From the NCBI GenBank assembly GCA_002914805.1, contig JXTB01000109.1:65437-129436 (forward strand): a DNA stretch of 64,000 nucleotides, written 5' to 3'. Both the position numbers and the translations under genes were made by a program. The DNA comes from Parasponia andersonii (taxonomy: Eukaryota; Streptophyta; Magnoliopsida; Rosales; Cannabaceae). This document shows positions 11,124-23,598 of the stretch, in pieces (the first letter of the stretch is position 1; each line of letters opens with the position of its first letter). Under the pieces are notes generated by a model that saw nothing but the letters and a program-made list of their open reading frames with translations, made no database searches and was not told where the DNA came from.

Positions 11124-12914
11124 TATAAAAACCTAGATTTCTCAAGGGTAAAGTGGTTATTTTACAAGTTTTAGAATAAAATAATAGAGGGATAAATTGC
11201 AAAGTTTTTCGAATGAGGGACTAATAATTTAAGGGGTTAAAGTAAGGAGGATTTGAAAATTAAGGTACAATAGTAAAATTTATAAAAATTGCACAATTCC
11301 TATTTAGCTAGGCCGATATGGCCAATCATTCCCTCTCTCCTTCTTTCTTTATTTTGCTCATGATCTCTCTCTCTCTCGTTTTTGGCTGAAAGAGCACCGA
11401 AGGACCACTAAGTAGCCATCGACCATCGTTTGGCTACCTTGACCACCAACGAGTCTTCGCCGCGTGGCCTAGATGCCCGCACAGCTGGTCTCAGGCCTCT
11501 AAAATGCTACAATCGTTAGAAAATACCATTTTTGGCCGCAGAGTACTTTGATTTGCCGACATCATTTCGGACCATTCCAAGTTGTGTTCTTAGGCTCCTT
11601 GGATTCGTATCATTGAGAGGAATCTCAATATATCTATTTTATAACTTCGTTTTTTCCAGTTTGAAAGTTACCATTTTTGAGTAGTTTGAACTTGGATTTG
11701 ACTTTTTGATCGGATCGTTGGATTGTATTTTGATGTCATTTTTGGAATGTACTCATGAAACGAAGAAGCTTAATATCTATATATATATATATATTGGCTA
11801 TATTTAGTGACCAGTAGGAAAAACGAAATCAAATGGCTAAGATTTGTCTTATTTTACGTGCCACAAGTCTGGTTTTGGCTCGGACTCAAATTGGACGAAT
11901 TATATATCTAAACAAGCTATTTTGGATGCTAGGATTTCAGTAAAGAGGTCTATTTGTTAATTTAAACCTCTGTTGAGAAGTTGAATTGTCACAAGAGAGC
12001 AATTGAGGGCTTGACATTAGTTTTCGACCTTTCGAACGATCGTCCAATGATACTTTGAGGTTCCAATAACATGGTATCGCTATTCTAGTAAGATAGGGAT
12101 TTGGTTACTTATGTCATATATCGTTTTAAATAAAACTTATTTTATGCTACAAATGATGACAAACATGATTTTAGAACTATTTTGGATATCTGTGATGAGA
12201 TTTGATTGTATGATATATATTGTATTTCTTTGAGACTTTTCTGAGTGCATGTTATTTTTGGGCATATCAAAATAGGGTTATTATGCTATCCATTTTTTTT
12301 ATATAACTTAATACACTTATTTTATTGAAAAACCAGAGTACGACTATTTTCATACTTCAATTCCATATTACACGTGTCATAGGATAATACATAAGCATCA
12401 TATTCGCATCGTGACCCCATATTGTGGCACTACGTGCCCTATTATTGGTACAGAATCCATAAACCTGCACGAGATTTATTTTATTTGATTACCCCCACAT
12501 TTGGCAGGCATGGGAAATATGGTTGCCCCTCTAGGTTTGTAGGCAATACTTGAATATCCCTTTTAGGTATTGGCTTAGGTGTCAAGCAAGCCATTCGGTA
12601 CACTTAGTACCATTATCCCGGGTTTCCATTGATGAGAGGATATCAGCTAATAGGTATATGTTGATTTGTATCATGTGCTTATGAATTAATTAGTTTTTTT
12701 TTTTACCTATGCATAGGTATCAATTTGGCCAATGAAAATATAGCATGCACATTTTTTATTGTAAAAGGTAAGAGAGAGAAAGAGAGTATTAATGATGCAC
12801 GTCTTTTCATGCACTTCATTATACTCATTAGACCAATATTAGATGGTGATCTAACGGCTAAAAAAAAAATACCTACCCATAGGTAAAAAATAAAAAAATA
12901 CCTATTAGATTGAC

Positions 12915-12949
<35 letters not shown>

Positions 12950-13480
12950 ATCTAAACTATTTATACAAGAATTTTTCATCACTAAAATATTTTCAAATGA
13001 GATAACTACTCTTCTACTGAGTATTTTATGCTCACCTCCTTCCTTTCTTGGGTGTGTTCAGTGCGAATTAGGTAATTAAGAGGATTAAGAAGCTATATTT
13101 GATTGTATTCATTGTCATGGTAGTGCTAGAAGCTTTGTGGTATTAGAATTGTTTGGATTTTGATTTAGTATTGAACCAAGATTACTACTTTCTATTAAGT
13201 CTATAAACTTTATATATGCCATTTTGTTATTTGATACTTATTGTGGATAATGATGATGCTTGAACTTAAACTTGAATTATATTTTTTGGTTATTATTCAA
13301 TCTATGTATAATGGTGTATACGAACTATGGAAGAGGTTAACTGGATGAGGTTCCAAATATTTTATTTAAATAGATTATTTTATAAAATTGATACTTTTAA
13401 GACCTTTTTAAAATAAATTGAAATTTGTCATCTTAGTAAAATTCTCCTTGTGCCACTCGCCCAAGTTTTAGGTTGTGACA
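11124..13480 (+). mobile_element. Solo LTR, same family as 3246-5799, copy 2
   Basis: The start (TATAAAAACCTAGATTTCTC) aligns with the start of the LTR at 63180, and the end is GTTTTAGGTTGTGACA. The five flanking bases are ATTGC on the left and ATTGT on the right, a one-mismatch 5-bp target duplication. It carries a leader-like CT-rich stretch at 11330-11380 and GC-rich DNA to 11600. About 260 bases of MITE (12691-12947) sit inside it. No coding sequence. Confidence 0.65.
12691..12947 (+). mobile_element. (TA)n-linked MITE, copy C, nested in a solo LTR
   Basis: It starts with a T run and ACCTATGCATAGGTAT, continues with the family core (GATGCACGTCTTTTCATGCA, then TTAGATGGTGATCTAACGGC) and ends ACCTATTAGATTGACAAT against a TA run (12918-12947). 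LTR-like sequence continues on both sides, so the MITE inserted after the LTR. Confidence 0.7.
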
Positions 13481-14148
13481 ATTGTAATAATGACATTTTT
13501 GTCACAAAATATTATATATTTAACAACTTAAGTCATTACAAAACATATGGTATAATAATTGTGCTTAATAATTAGACTCTAAATTTTCAACATACATAGT
13601 AGACTACTAAAACTTATACAATTATTGCAGGGATGACCATTTTTTCACAAATTATTAAATTTTTAATAAAATTAAGTAATGTAAAAAGTATACAGTTTAG
13701 TAACTTTAGTTGAGAATGAGATTTTAACTCATAAAAGTAAATAGTGCCTAATTATATGTTTTGTTTATGACTATATTTTATTACAAAACTAATAATTTGT
13801 GACAAAGGGGTCATTGCTATAAAAATTGTATAATATAGAGACTATTACTATGTAATTAAATGGAAAATTGCATAACCAATATAGTACAATGAATATAATA
13901 TAGAAACTATTACTATTATTAATTCTATATATAATTATTTAAAATATAAAAAAAAAACAAACAAACATCTGCCTACTAAAATTGATTTGAGGTTTAACCT
14001 TTTCGATTTTTAAGAAAGCTTTACCATTGAAATTTCCATCTCCGACATAGGAAGAAGCACTTGTATAAACTAGTGGAAGAAAATTAGAAAAGCATTCACA
14101 AGAATGGCTTAACAACTAGATCTTTTATGGATTATGTATGGAGAAAAA
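13481..14148. other. AT-rich spacer
   Basis: No gene is seen. Phrases such as GTAATAATGAC and CATTGCTATAAAAATTG resemble the DNA just left of the solo LTR (11030-11130), so the LTR may have split an older repeat. Confidence 0.35.
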
Positions 14149-14390
14149 GACATGAGTATGACTAATTTGAACTCTTTTTATATATTTTTTAAAATAACAT
14201 TTTTAAGAGTATAAAGGACCTCTTGATGATAAAAAAAAAAAAAAAAAAAAAGTCTTAAGTAATAGATTTATTATAGTCAAAATATTCTTGACTTAAATAA
14301 TGGTTTTTCCATGGTCAAAAGCTCTTGACACAACTGACCAAAAAAAGAAAGAAGGTCATTTTGGCCCAAGCTAGTCCTAGTCATGTCATT
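14149..14390. mobile_element. MITE-like inverted-repeat element
   Basis: The left end GACATGAGTATGACTAATTT and the right end, GGCCCAAGCTAGTCCTAGTC then ATGTC, are inverted and imperfect copies of each other. A related element with the same right end (TTTTGGCCCAAATTAGTCCT) lies at 20512-20785. Non-coding. Contains a long A run. Confidence 0.45.
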
Positions 14391-15080
14391 TCTAATTTCT
14401 ACATTAGAGGAAATTATGGGATGCCCAAGCATCCCATGTAAGTATAATACCTTTCTAAAAATTTTAACATTTATATTTTTTTAAAAGGGAGAAACTTTCT
14501 TTACCAATAACAGGATAGTACAATACTCATAATAGAGATTTTGATTACAAGCAGACAACTGTAAAATACTGATTAAAGTTACGAAGGAAATTAATGCACT
14601 GGGATCTTAATAAAATTAACCTGAGAGAAATAGATTTATGCAGATCACCATTGCTGTGCACTCTAATAAAGCTCTAAGTATCAACTGCTAGCTTATTATG
14701 ATCCTTTACTCAACATACGTTGTTGATGTCTCTTGCTTCATATTAAAGAACTATAGGAGAGCAAATATTATCATACAAACTATCCAAATCTGAACAAATC
14801 TAGGAGAAAACCAAATTAAAAGAATCCATACAATGAGATCTATTACAAACCACGATAGATCTAAATCTAAGTGGATTAAAATAACAACAACAAACAATAA
14901 ATTATACATCACCACAAGAGAAACTGAAAGCCATACACACCACCGTAAATCAGAATCTGAGTGTACTAAGACCACCCTAGATCTAGATATAGGTGAAAGA
15001 TTATTTGACAATATAACTAAAAAACGCAGAAAAAAAAAAAACTGAGAAAAAACCCTATACCGAAAGAGGGAATAGCCTAT
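14391..15080. other. Spacer without a recognised gene
   Basis: Overlapping ORFs on both strands at 14751-15045 have no recognisable domain. Confidence 0.35.
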
Positions 15081-15190
15081 CGTTTTTTCGTTTATGGCAG
15101 ATTAAGGGAACTTGAATTTTGCAGTGAAACTGTTCGACGAAATGCCTCAGAGATGTTGTGCCTACACTTTTTCTTGCTTCGTTCTCTAAT
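15081..15190 (+). pseudogene. PPR-repeat gene remnant
   Basis: In one frame the sequence reads GNLNFAVKLFDEMPQR, a typical piece of a pentatricopeptide repeat (the family form is close to ALKLFDEMPQR). A stop codon (TAA) precedes the G and another follows about 13 codons after the motif. Only about one repeat is left. PPR proteins bind organellar RNA; this scrap cannot work. Confidence 0.4.
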
Positions 15191-15329
15191 ACCATTTCTG
15201 GGGCCTCTTTTGGGACTTCCGAAATAACAGATTTGTCTCAGGTATGTGTGTATATATAAGTGTCTCTATATGTTCTTTCTTATACGTATTCATTTCTGGT
15301 ATAATTCGTTTTTGAGCTACTCTGTTTCG

Positions 15330-16030
15330 ATTAAACCAGAAGTCGTCCTCAATATTCACTTTTGCGGGAAAATTCTGGCGTTTTTCAGAATCATCAATCT
15401 GGAAGGTTATCGTTGCTTCAGTTTCATCTTTTTTTTTTTTTCAAGACGACAAGAAACTACACCCAAATTCTCTACGTGAAATTTTTTGAATATTGCATCT
15501 GTATAAGTTGACGACATTTGTTTCTCAAAATTTGATTGATATCTTAATCCGGGTTGCTTGTGCCGTGTTTCAAAATCAGTATTTGCTTCCAGGTCATACA
15601 TGTCTTCCAAAATTTTATTATACATCTCAAATAACTCCTTAATCGTGGTTTTTGGGGAAAAGTACCCATCAAAGAATGAGGTTATTATGCTTCTAGACCG
15701 CTCACTCGTATACATTCCAGCTAAAAACAAATCCGTCATGTAAGTTGGTACCCAACTTTTACGATCTTCATTTAATGATTGGATACATGCATCCTCTCTT
15801 AGGTCAAATCTATCAACCATCTTCCACCATTTCATTTCAACTTGTTCCTCCGTCCAAGATCTATGAATGCATTCATTCAAAGTTTCCATAAAGTTCTTTT
15901 GATTTATTTCGCAAAGCCAAATTCTCGGGTATCCTTCTCAGTACGTGCCATAAGCAAAAACAATGACGTGCATCAGGAAATACCTCTGCTACAGATTTCA
16001 AGAATTTCTCTTGTTCAGTGATAAATGAAT
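15330..16030 (-). pseudogene. FAR1-related sequence (FRS)/MULE transposase remnant, C-terminal part
   Basis: Read on the minus strand, it contains EVFPDARHCFCLWHVLRRIP, then ECIHRSWTEEQVEMKWWKMV, KSWVPTYMTDLFLAGM, ATERSRS-like TSERSRS, SFFDGYFSP, and AIFKKFHVENLGVVSC. These follow the order of the MULE transposase and downstream region of FAR1/FHY3-related proteins. It is broken: a one-base frameshift separates LALRNK from KNFMETLNE near 15895, and another lies near 15410 before a TFQIDDSEK stretch. The N-terminal FAR1 DNA-binding domain and the front of the transposase domain are absent. The longest open piece is 160 codons (15407-15889). FAR1-type proteins are domesticated transposases acting as transcription factors; this copy is a dead fragment. 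Confidence 0.75.
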
Positions 16031-16127
16031 TATAAACAATGGTTAATGGATCATATATTATCTATTAATTATTTACTATCTATTAATAGTAGTGAATAAT
16101 TAATTTCCTAGAGGTATAATAGTAAAA

Positions 16128-16488
16128 GTGATATTATCATTTTTATACCCTGTATTTTGACACTTTGTTCAGTTTATATATTCTGTTTTTCTTATAATCA
16201 ATATTGACCCTTAGATTTAATATTTATTACAAATTTATATCCTAATACTAATTTAGAGCAGTTAATTTACTAAAATGATTTAATAAACTTATTCTCGGAA
16301 CATTTTTTATATGATTTATTTTCAATTTTTTAAATGGCAACTTGGTAAATTAACTGCTCTAAATTAGTGTCAGGGTATAAATTTGTAACAGATTTCAAAT
16401 CTAAAGGTCAATGTTGATAATAACCAAAATATTAGGTATAATTTGAACAAAGTGTCAAAATACAGAATATAAAAGTGATAATATCCCA
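16128..16488. mobile_element. Fold-back MITE with inverted repeats of about 150 bp, inside the tandem array
   Basis: The left arm runs from GATATTATCATTTTTATACC through ATTTTGACACTTTGTTCA to TTTAGAGCAGTTAATTTACT. The right arm is its inverse, ending TAAAAGTGATAATATCCC. TAGTAAAA flanks both sides (16120-16127 and 16489-16496), an 8-bp target duplication (9 if one more base is counted). Long inverted repeats with an 8-9 bp duplication suggest a Mutator-like or hAT-like non-autonomous element. Confidence 0.75.
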
Positions 16489-16757
16489 TAGTAAAATGCT
16501 ACAATCTACGAGCGATAAAATTTTTTAAATCACGGTAAATAAATTATATATCACCTTTTAATAGTGGTAAATAAGTAATTTACCAAAAGTATAACTAGTA
16601 AATATGCTACTGTCTACGGGTGATAAAAGTTTTTAAGTCATAGTAAATAAATTATATATCACTCTTTAATAGTGGTAAATAAATAATTTACCAAATGTAT
16701 AATAATAAATATGCTACCGTCTATAGACGATAAAATTTTTTAAGTCATAGTAAATAA

Positions 16758-18381
16758 TGTTGGAATAATGTCTTATAAATCAGTTTATTATTTAAACATT
16801 ATAAACAATAATTATTGGATTATTTAGTATCTATTTGTTATTAATAAATTCCATGTTATGAATTTCTATTTCATTTATGTCCCACTAATATACATGTGAT
16901 GCGTATGCTTATCTTATGCAAACATCTAAAAGATTCCAAGACATGAAAATGACTAATAAAGAATTATTCGTATGATGAGTTTATATGTGGGAGACATTAT
17001 ATTCTTTATTTCATTATGTCTAAATTAAATTATTCGCATTTTGTATATTGAAGATAGGACACTTTACTATGTCATAGAATGTAGTGTTGTCTATTTAATT
17101 AACGAAGTCTCTAATTATCGAAGTGAGTCTTTAGATATAAACACTAGTGTGTTATAAGAAAAATAACAGCATCGAACAGGACCTAATAAATTAGAATTTG
17201 AGATTAAGTGTTGTAACTCAATTTCTAATTTTACTAATCTAGCACTATTGTAAAAGACTTTAATCCTAGTGATTAACGAACTTACTATCATATGTTTTAT
17301 CTTTTTGAGTTACTAAAGAACTAGTTCCGATTTATGGTTTAAACTCCGGTATCTTGGAAGATAAGATATATGAAATGTGTAAAATATTTTTCATGATGGA
17401 CACCATGCATATGATGTCACTTTGAGTTTTTTCTAGTACTTAGATAATATAAACCAGGATCCCGGTATTCACTATATAAATTTGACTGTGTTGGTATAAA
17501 CAGATACAAACACCGTAGTCAACTATTATCCATTAGATGAAAAATGGTAACTCAAATGTAAATATGTTCTAGAAGGGTAATATGGTAATTTCACCCTACT
17601 AGTACTGCATTGTATTGGGGGTATGTCTACAGGTATAATATATACTAAATGGATCAAGCTAATTAATTGTTAATAAGCTTCACAAAAAATATTGGGCCTA
17701 TAGTGGTGTGCCCCAATATTAATGAATAAGGTCCAATCATAATTAAGAGTTAATTATGATAGTAGGTATATAATTTATTAGAACTTGGGCTTTATGGATC
17801 TATCTGCTCACCTGTCTAGCTTAAATTAAAGCTCAATAGTTATTTGATGATCAGTTGAGCCCAACAAGCCCAATAAGCCCATTAGGGTTTACTAATCTCT
17901 CTATAGTTAAGAGAAAAGTTCTCTAGTAACTGGATATAAGTGTTACACGTGAAACACCCCCTGGAAAAGAGAGTTTCACACGCATAACAGAGAGAGAGAG
18001 AGCAGAAAAAATCAACCATCACTAGGGATTCATTGTCCTTGGTGTTTCGATCATCCCGGAGAAATCGATTCGAGGAGATTATCTTCTTATTCATCTGCGG
18101 ATCTCTTTGTTGGGAATCAAGAAGGTGACCACCCACCGGATCAATCAAACGGCTTTCGAGAATAGACAGGAAAACAAGAAGGTTGTGGAGCGAATCTGGG
18201 TATTGTTCTTGTCTACATCAAGAGTTAATTTATGTTAGATCACGATCTGAAATATTTTGTAAAAAAAAAATATTTTAAACGACTAATTCTGCTACATTTC
18301 TTGATTTTACAAAACTATGGTATTCTTAAAAATGATTTTATGAAAATATTTTCCAGAAATTTATTCCAGCTAACACCAGCA
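16758..18381 (+). mobile_element. Solo LTR, probably Copia-type, 1.62 kb
   Basis: It begins TGTTGGAATAATG and ends TTCCAGCTAACACCAGCA, so the ends are inverted (TGTTGG and CCAGCA). It is flanked by AATAA on both sides (16753-16757 and 18382-18386), a perfect 5-bp target duplication. It holds a TATA-like GGTATATAAT near 17765 and a TTAGGGTTT-containing stretch at 17882, as expected for an LTR promoter and leader. No pol sequence is present. The 88-codon ORF at 17882-18148 (minus) is not a gene. Confidence 0.75.
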
Positions 18382-18584
18382 AATAAATCATTTACTACAT
18401 CTTAATTGTGATAAATAAATAATATACTAGGGGTATAATGATAAATATGCTACCATCTACATGCGATAATTTTTTTTAAGTCATGGTAAATAAATCATAT
18501 ATCATCTCTATATAATGGTAAATAAATAATTTATCAGGGGTATAATAGTAAATATTCTATCGTCTACAAGTGATAAATTTTTTT

Positions 18585-19880
18585 AAATCATGGTAAATAA
18601 ATCATATATTACCTCTTAATAGTAATAAATAAGTAATTTAATAAGGGTATAATGGTAAATATACTATCATCTCTAAATGATAAATTTTTTTAAGTCATGG
18701 TAAATAAATCATATATCACCTCTTAATAGTTGATAAATAAATAATTTACTTGAGGCATAATGGTAAGTACAAATCATTACTGTTAAAAAATGGATATTAT
18801 TATTAATAAAATCAAAAAGGGTTATCTATTAAACCATACATTCAAAAGTTGGGTATTTTTGTTCAATCCCCTTGCTATTACATAAGAGCCTAGAAAATGG
18901 TTGGACTAAATTGATCATCAAGTAATGTCACTTTAAAATTTTATCGCATGTATACCATTTTTTAATTTAAGAGAAATAGAAAATTGAAATGAATAGAAGT
19001 AATTCTAACTAAAATGACTTTTTTAGGAGTGATTTGAAAAATAATTTTTTTAGTAGTATTTTAGTATTTTGTGATCTTGTGTGATAGAGAGTCGTACAAG
19101 TTGTGATTATTGATTAGTCTTAAAAAAACCATAATTTTATAGTCACAAATTGTGCAACCCCTCATCATACAATTTATAATATTACTCGAAATGTCAATCT
19201 AAAAAAGACTACTAAAAAATTCATTTTATTAAGTCATGGTAAATAAATCATATATTACCTTTTAACAGTAGTAAATAAATGATTTAATAAGGAGATAATG
19301 GTAAATATACTATCGTTTCCAAACGATAAACTTTTTTAAGTAATGATAAATAAATCATATATCACCTCTTAATAGTTGATAAATAAGTAATTTACCTGGG
19401 GCATAATGGTAAGTACAAATCATTATTATTAAAAAATAGATATATTTATTAATAAAATCAAAAAGAATTATCTATTAAACCATACTTTCAAAAGTGGGGT
19501 ATTTTTTTCCAATACCCTTTCTATTGCATAAGAGCCTAGAAAATGGCTGGCCTAAATTGATCATCAATTAATGTCGCTTTAAATTTTTATCGCATGTATA
19601 CCACTTTTTAATTTAAGAGAAATAGAAAATTGAAATAAATAATAGTAATTCTGACTAAAATGACTTTTTAAGGAGTGATTTAAAAAATAACCTTTTTTGT
19701 AGTATTTTAGTGTATTATCATCTTGTGTGACTCTCAACAGAGAGTCACACAAGTTGTGACTATTAATCTTAGAAAAATCATAATTTTATAGTTACAAATT
19801 ATGCGACCTATCGTCATACAATTTATGATACTATCAGAAATATTAATCTAAAAAAGACTACTAAAAAAATCATTTTGTTC
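18585..19880 (+). repeat. Tandem duplication of a 646-bp segment
   Basis: The segment from 18585 (AATCATGGTAAATAAATC) is repeated from 19231. The second copy follows the first through TTATCTATTAAACCATA, AAGAGCCTAGAAAATGG, TTTTATCGCATGTATACCA and GTCACAAATTGTGC-like stretches up to about 19877. Each copy starts with one or two of the 107-bp units. No coding. Confidence 0.7.
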
Positions 19881-20511
19881 CAAGGTCAATTTCCCATGAG
19901 AAATGTGTAACACAAATATATATGTAACTTTTATGGTATATATTTTGATGCCGTAAAAAGTATGCCTAAAACATTTATATATTTTTTAAATGTGAATCAT
20001 AATGTATATGTATATATACTAAAATATATACTGCACGTATTTTATACACGAAATGCATACTTAAAAATAGTAAAAGCCTGGATTTTTTTTTTTAAAAAGC
20101 ACGTATCAAAATTTGTTACCTAAAATGGGTCTTGGGTCTAAGTTCCTCGATCACCATCACATGATTGGACCAACTCTTCTGGTAAGCAAGGGAAAGTACA
20201 TAAAATACCTGTTTTATCAAACAGATTTACATAGATACTTGTTTTTTATTTTTAAAAGATTCATATCCCTTTTTGACGAAATGCATACCACATGTGTTTT
20301 ATGGTATACATTTCATGTATAAATATTATATCTGCCATTAGTGTATATTTATATTCTAAATATATACCTCAAGTAGTCTATATATAAAATATATACCTAA
20401 AAAATGAGTATGAAATTATTAAGATGAAGTAGTGTGTATTGTTGAAATATAAAGCAAAAAAGCAAATATTGAGCCTAAATGTCACAGGTAAGCACAACAA
20501 AATAGGAGAAA

Positions 20512-20785
20512 ACGACACGGGTACAATTAATTTAGGCCATATGATTTTTTCTATGAATTTTTGAAATGATATTTTTAAGAATATCAAGAATATTTTGACC
20601 TATAATAAAGTTTTTTGACCTTGAAAAAGCTTTATAACATTTTTTTTTGGAGTTTTATGGTCAATAAGGTCAAGAATCTCTTAATATAGGTCAGAGCATT
20701 TTTTTTATAATCCTAAAAATATCAATTTTTTTAAAAAAGAGTTACAAAAACAATCATTTTGGCCCAAATTAGTCCTACTCATATC
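20512..20785. mobile_element. MITE-like element related to 14149-14390
   Basis: The right end TTTTGGCCCAAATTAGTCCT, then ACTCATATCC, is the inverse of the left end (ACGGGTACAATTAATTTAGG) with mismatches. It shares the right end with the element at 14149-14390. Non-coding. Confidence 0.4.
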
Positions 20786-22174
20786 CTTTTATGGACAAGC
20801 AATGTATTGGTGATTACTTGTACCTAACACTATATAAGATATAATTCTATTACTACATGATTATAATCAATAAACTAGGTCTATATATTTCTATTTAAAG
20901 TGTAATTATAATCAATCAACAAGTTTTGAGCACCATGTAGTGTCATATGGCTCGTTTGACATGCGGAATTGGATTGGACTATTAAAATAACTACTCTATT
21001 ACTTGAGTAGACATATTTTTTTCAAAATCTCTTTAATTTTAAAAGGATTAAAAATTGGTTAAAATTGTGGATTTGAAATTTTTTGTTTAATACATTCCCT
21101 CCTAAAATCTTTCGTACTCGTCATACTTTAAATTCATCCAATAATCCATTCATCCTTCTCATTCCTTTCACTTTTTTCTCCTACTAAACATATTATAGTA
21201 TGTGAAAAGGAAACTAAACAAGAAGGCTAGACTCCTTTGTCTAGTCCTCCCTTAAGTCTAAACATAAGATTGGACTCCTTTATCTGATTTTACTTTTTAG
21301 TTCGCCCCTAAGCGGGTAACAAACAAGAACAACATGCCCATAAGGCTAGGGATGACAATATAACTCATGGTTATAGATATCTGTGATTATCCAATCTGAA
21401 TAAAAGGAAAAAAATTGCTCAAGCGGGAAAAATGACTGGAGCAGAGAATAACCGCACTGTTAATATACATGTATAGTGTGAGGACGGTATTAGCATAATC
21501 CACATCATACTGGCCTCGATATATATATATATATATTTATATAGAAAAATTATTATACATATAAATATCTATTTAATTTTACACTATCTATATTCTTATA
21601 TATTTAGTAAAACATTGAATATAAAGAATCATATGTACTTACACATTTAAAGTTTCGAATTTAAAAATTATTAATATATTATTGTGTTTAACATTTTGTT
21701 GATTATGAAAAAAAATTTAATATTTTTATCTTAATTTTTTAATATCTTACTATTATCAATAGATAATAGATAAGTACCATTTTTTCTGTTATCCATTAAT
21801 TGATATATTAATTGATATCTGTATTTTTCCGGCATTCAAAAAAATAATTAATAAAACATGTATAATATTATAATTCACTTCCGGTTATAAAGATAGATAA
21901 TTGAAAAATTGTCACGAAGAAAACATGGAAAAACCGGCGCAAAACTCGGTTTTGTCCGGGTCGGTTTGGTAAAGATCATTAATGAGCATTAAAATCACCA
22001 TTCTCCGAGATCTCAATTTCCTAGTTTTATAAAATAATATACCATTTATTATCCAGTAAAAAAGGCTCAAATTTTCTTCTCTAGCTTTTGGATCTCTAGA
22101 AATTCTCTACTCTGATCTGTACATTCTTTTTTCTAATTTTCTTCTAAGAAAAAAGAAAAAAGAAAAAGAAAGAA
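20786..22174. other. AT-rich 5' region of the C2 gene
   Basis: A possible MITE begins near 20948 (GGCTCGTTTGACATGCGG) and may end near 21330 with an imperfect inverse. The last 120 bases are probably the 5' UTR (CT-rich, then A/G-rich). No gene is seen. Confidence 0.35.
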
Positions 22175-23527
22175 ATGGCTCAAGGAACCCTTGAAATTCT
22201 TCTCGTTGGTGCGAAGGGTCTTGAGAACACTGATTTTCTCAGTAAGTTTTCGTTTTCTCATGTCCTTTTCAGAGTTGCAGTTAAAATTTTTGACCTTTTT
22301 TGTCATCTGGGTCTTCAGGGTTTCTTTTCTTTTGTCTTATCTTGTTCAAGATCTGGGTTCTGTTTGGTAGTTGAGAAAAAGGGTATAAGAAGAAGGAATG
22401 TGAGAATTAACTTATAAATGGTCTGTTAATTTTGTAGATTTTAATATTGTATAAACCAAAATAACCCATGTTTGTTATTTTTCTGCTTTTAATTTATTTG
22501 ATCTGTGCGATTCATCTTATTTTTCTGGAAAAAAAAAAATTTACGTGTGTAACAATCTGGATACATGGAGAAGTTCTTAACTTTTGCAAACGAATAATTA
22601 CAGATCGTTTAGATTAGTCAATTATCTGAATATTCTGCACTTGCTTTTTCTGCTTTTACAAGTCGACCTGTATTACTAGTTGATTTTTTTTTTTTCAAAA
22701 GTAGGTACTGCTTGCATAAAGAGAAGTTTTAGCTAATTTTGGTCGTGGATAAAGAGAAAATGGGTCTTCTTCTATTTCTTTATTTTTTTGCTAATTTTGG
22801 TTTTTCTGATCAACATGGTATTATTTTATTGTATTGGGCAGATAACATGGATCCTTATGTCATCCTCACTTGCCGAACTCAGGAGCAGAAGAGCAGTATT
22901 GCATCGGGTAAATAGATGTCACAACTTTTCCTTAGAGAAAAAAAGGAGAAGAGCTTATGTATAGTGATGCAAATCAATTGAGATTAACTATGATCAATAA
23001 TGTATTAGAGAACTGTAAAAAGGGCATTCTACAAAATTTTTGTGATGCAGGGAAAGGGACCGAGCCAGAGTGGAATGAGACCTTTGTGTTCAACATTAAC
23101 TCTGATGGTGTTTCAGAACTCACCTTGAAAATATTGGACAGTGACACTGGCTCCCAGGATGATTTCGTAGGAGAAGCAACGTAAGTACATCACCAACGTA
23201 TGAAAACCTTTGTAGTCGAAACGGAAGTTTTTCGACATTCTTGCATGTTTTTCATTAGCTAGTTCAGACCAGCTCTATGTTTCTTGTAAATACCTCCAGT
23301 TACTAGCACAAGCATAACTTAAGTCTCAATGGATTTTATATGAATTCATTTTGATTCTATGTCATGTACATGTACATAAGCCATTGAGGGGTCGAGTAGT
23401 TAGGCCCATAGTTTGCTCTCATGAGGTTAGGATTTGATATCCTCGAGTCTGGGGTTTCACTCTTAATGCGAATACCTAGGATTTGTGTAGAGAGAGTTCT
23501 TTAAGCTGATCACGGATCTAATGTGTG

Positions 23528-23598
<71 letters not shown>

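Larger units (their letters stand above)
16050..18790 (+). repeat. Tandem repeat of about 107-108 bp, split by two insertions
   Basis: A unit containing AATATGCTACCGTCTAC, TTTTTTAAGTCATGGTAAAT and AATAATTTACCAGGGGTATA is repeated. The ATGCT landmark falls at 16496, 16604 and 16711, giving 107-108 bp spacing. It continues with drifted copies from 18382 to about 18790. The array is broken by a fold-back element (16128-16488) and by a solo LTR (16758-18381), which split a unit exactly at an AATAA duplicated on both sides. Confidence 0.7.

Noticed and set aside
17882..18148. 88-codon minus-strand ORF
   Set aside because: Lies wholly inside the Copia-type solo LTR; no domain.
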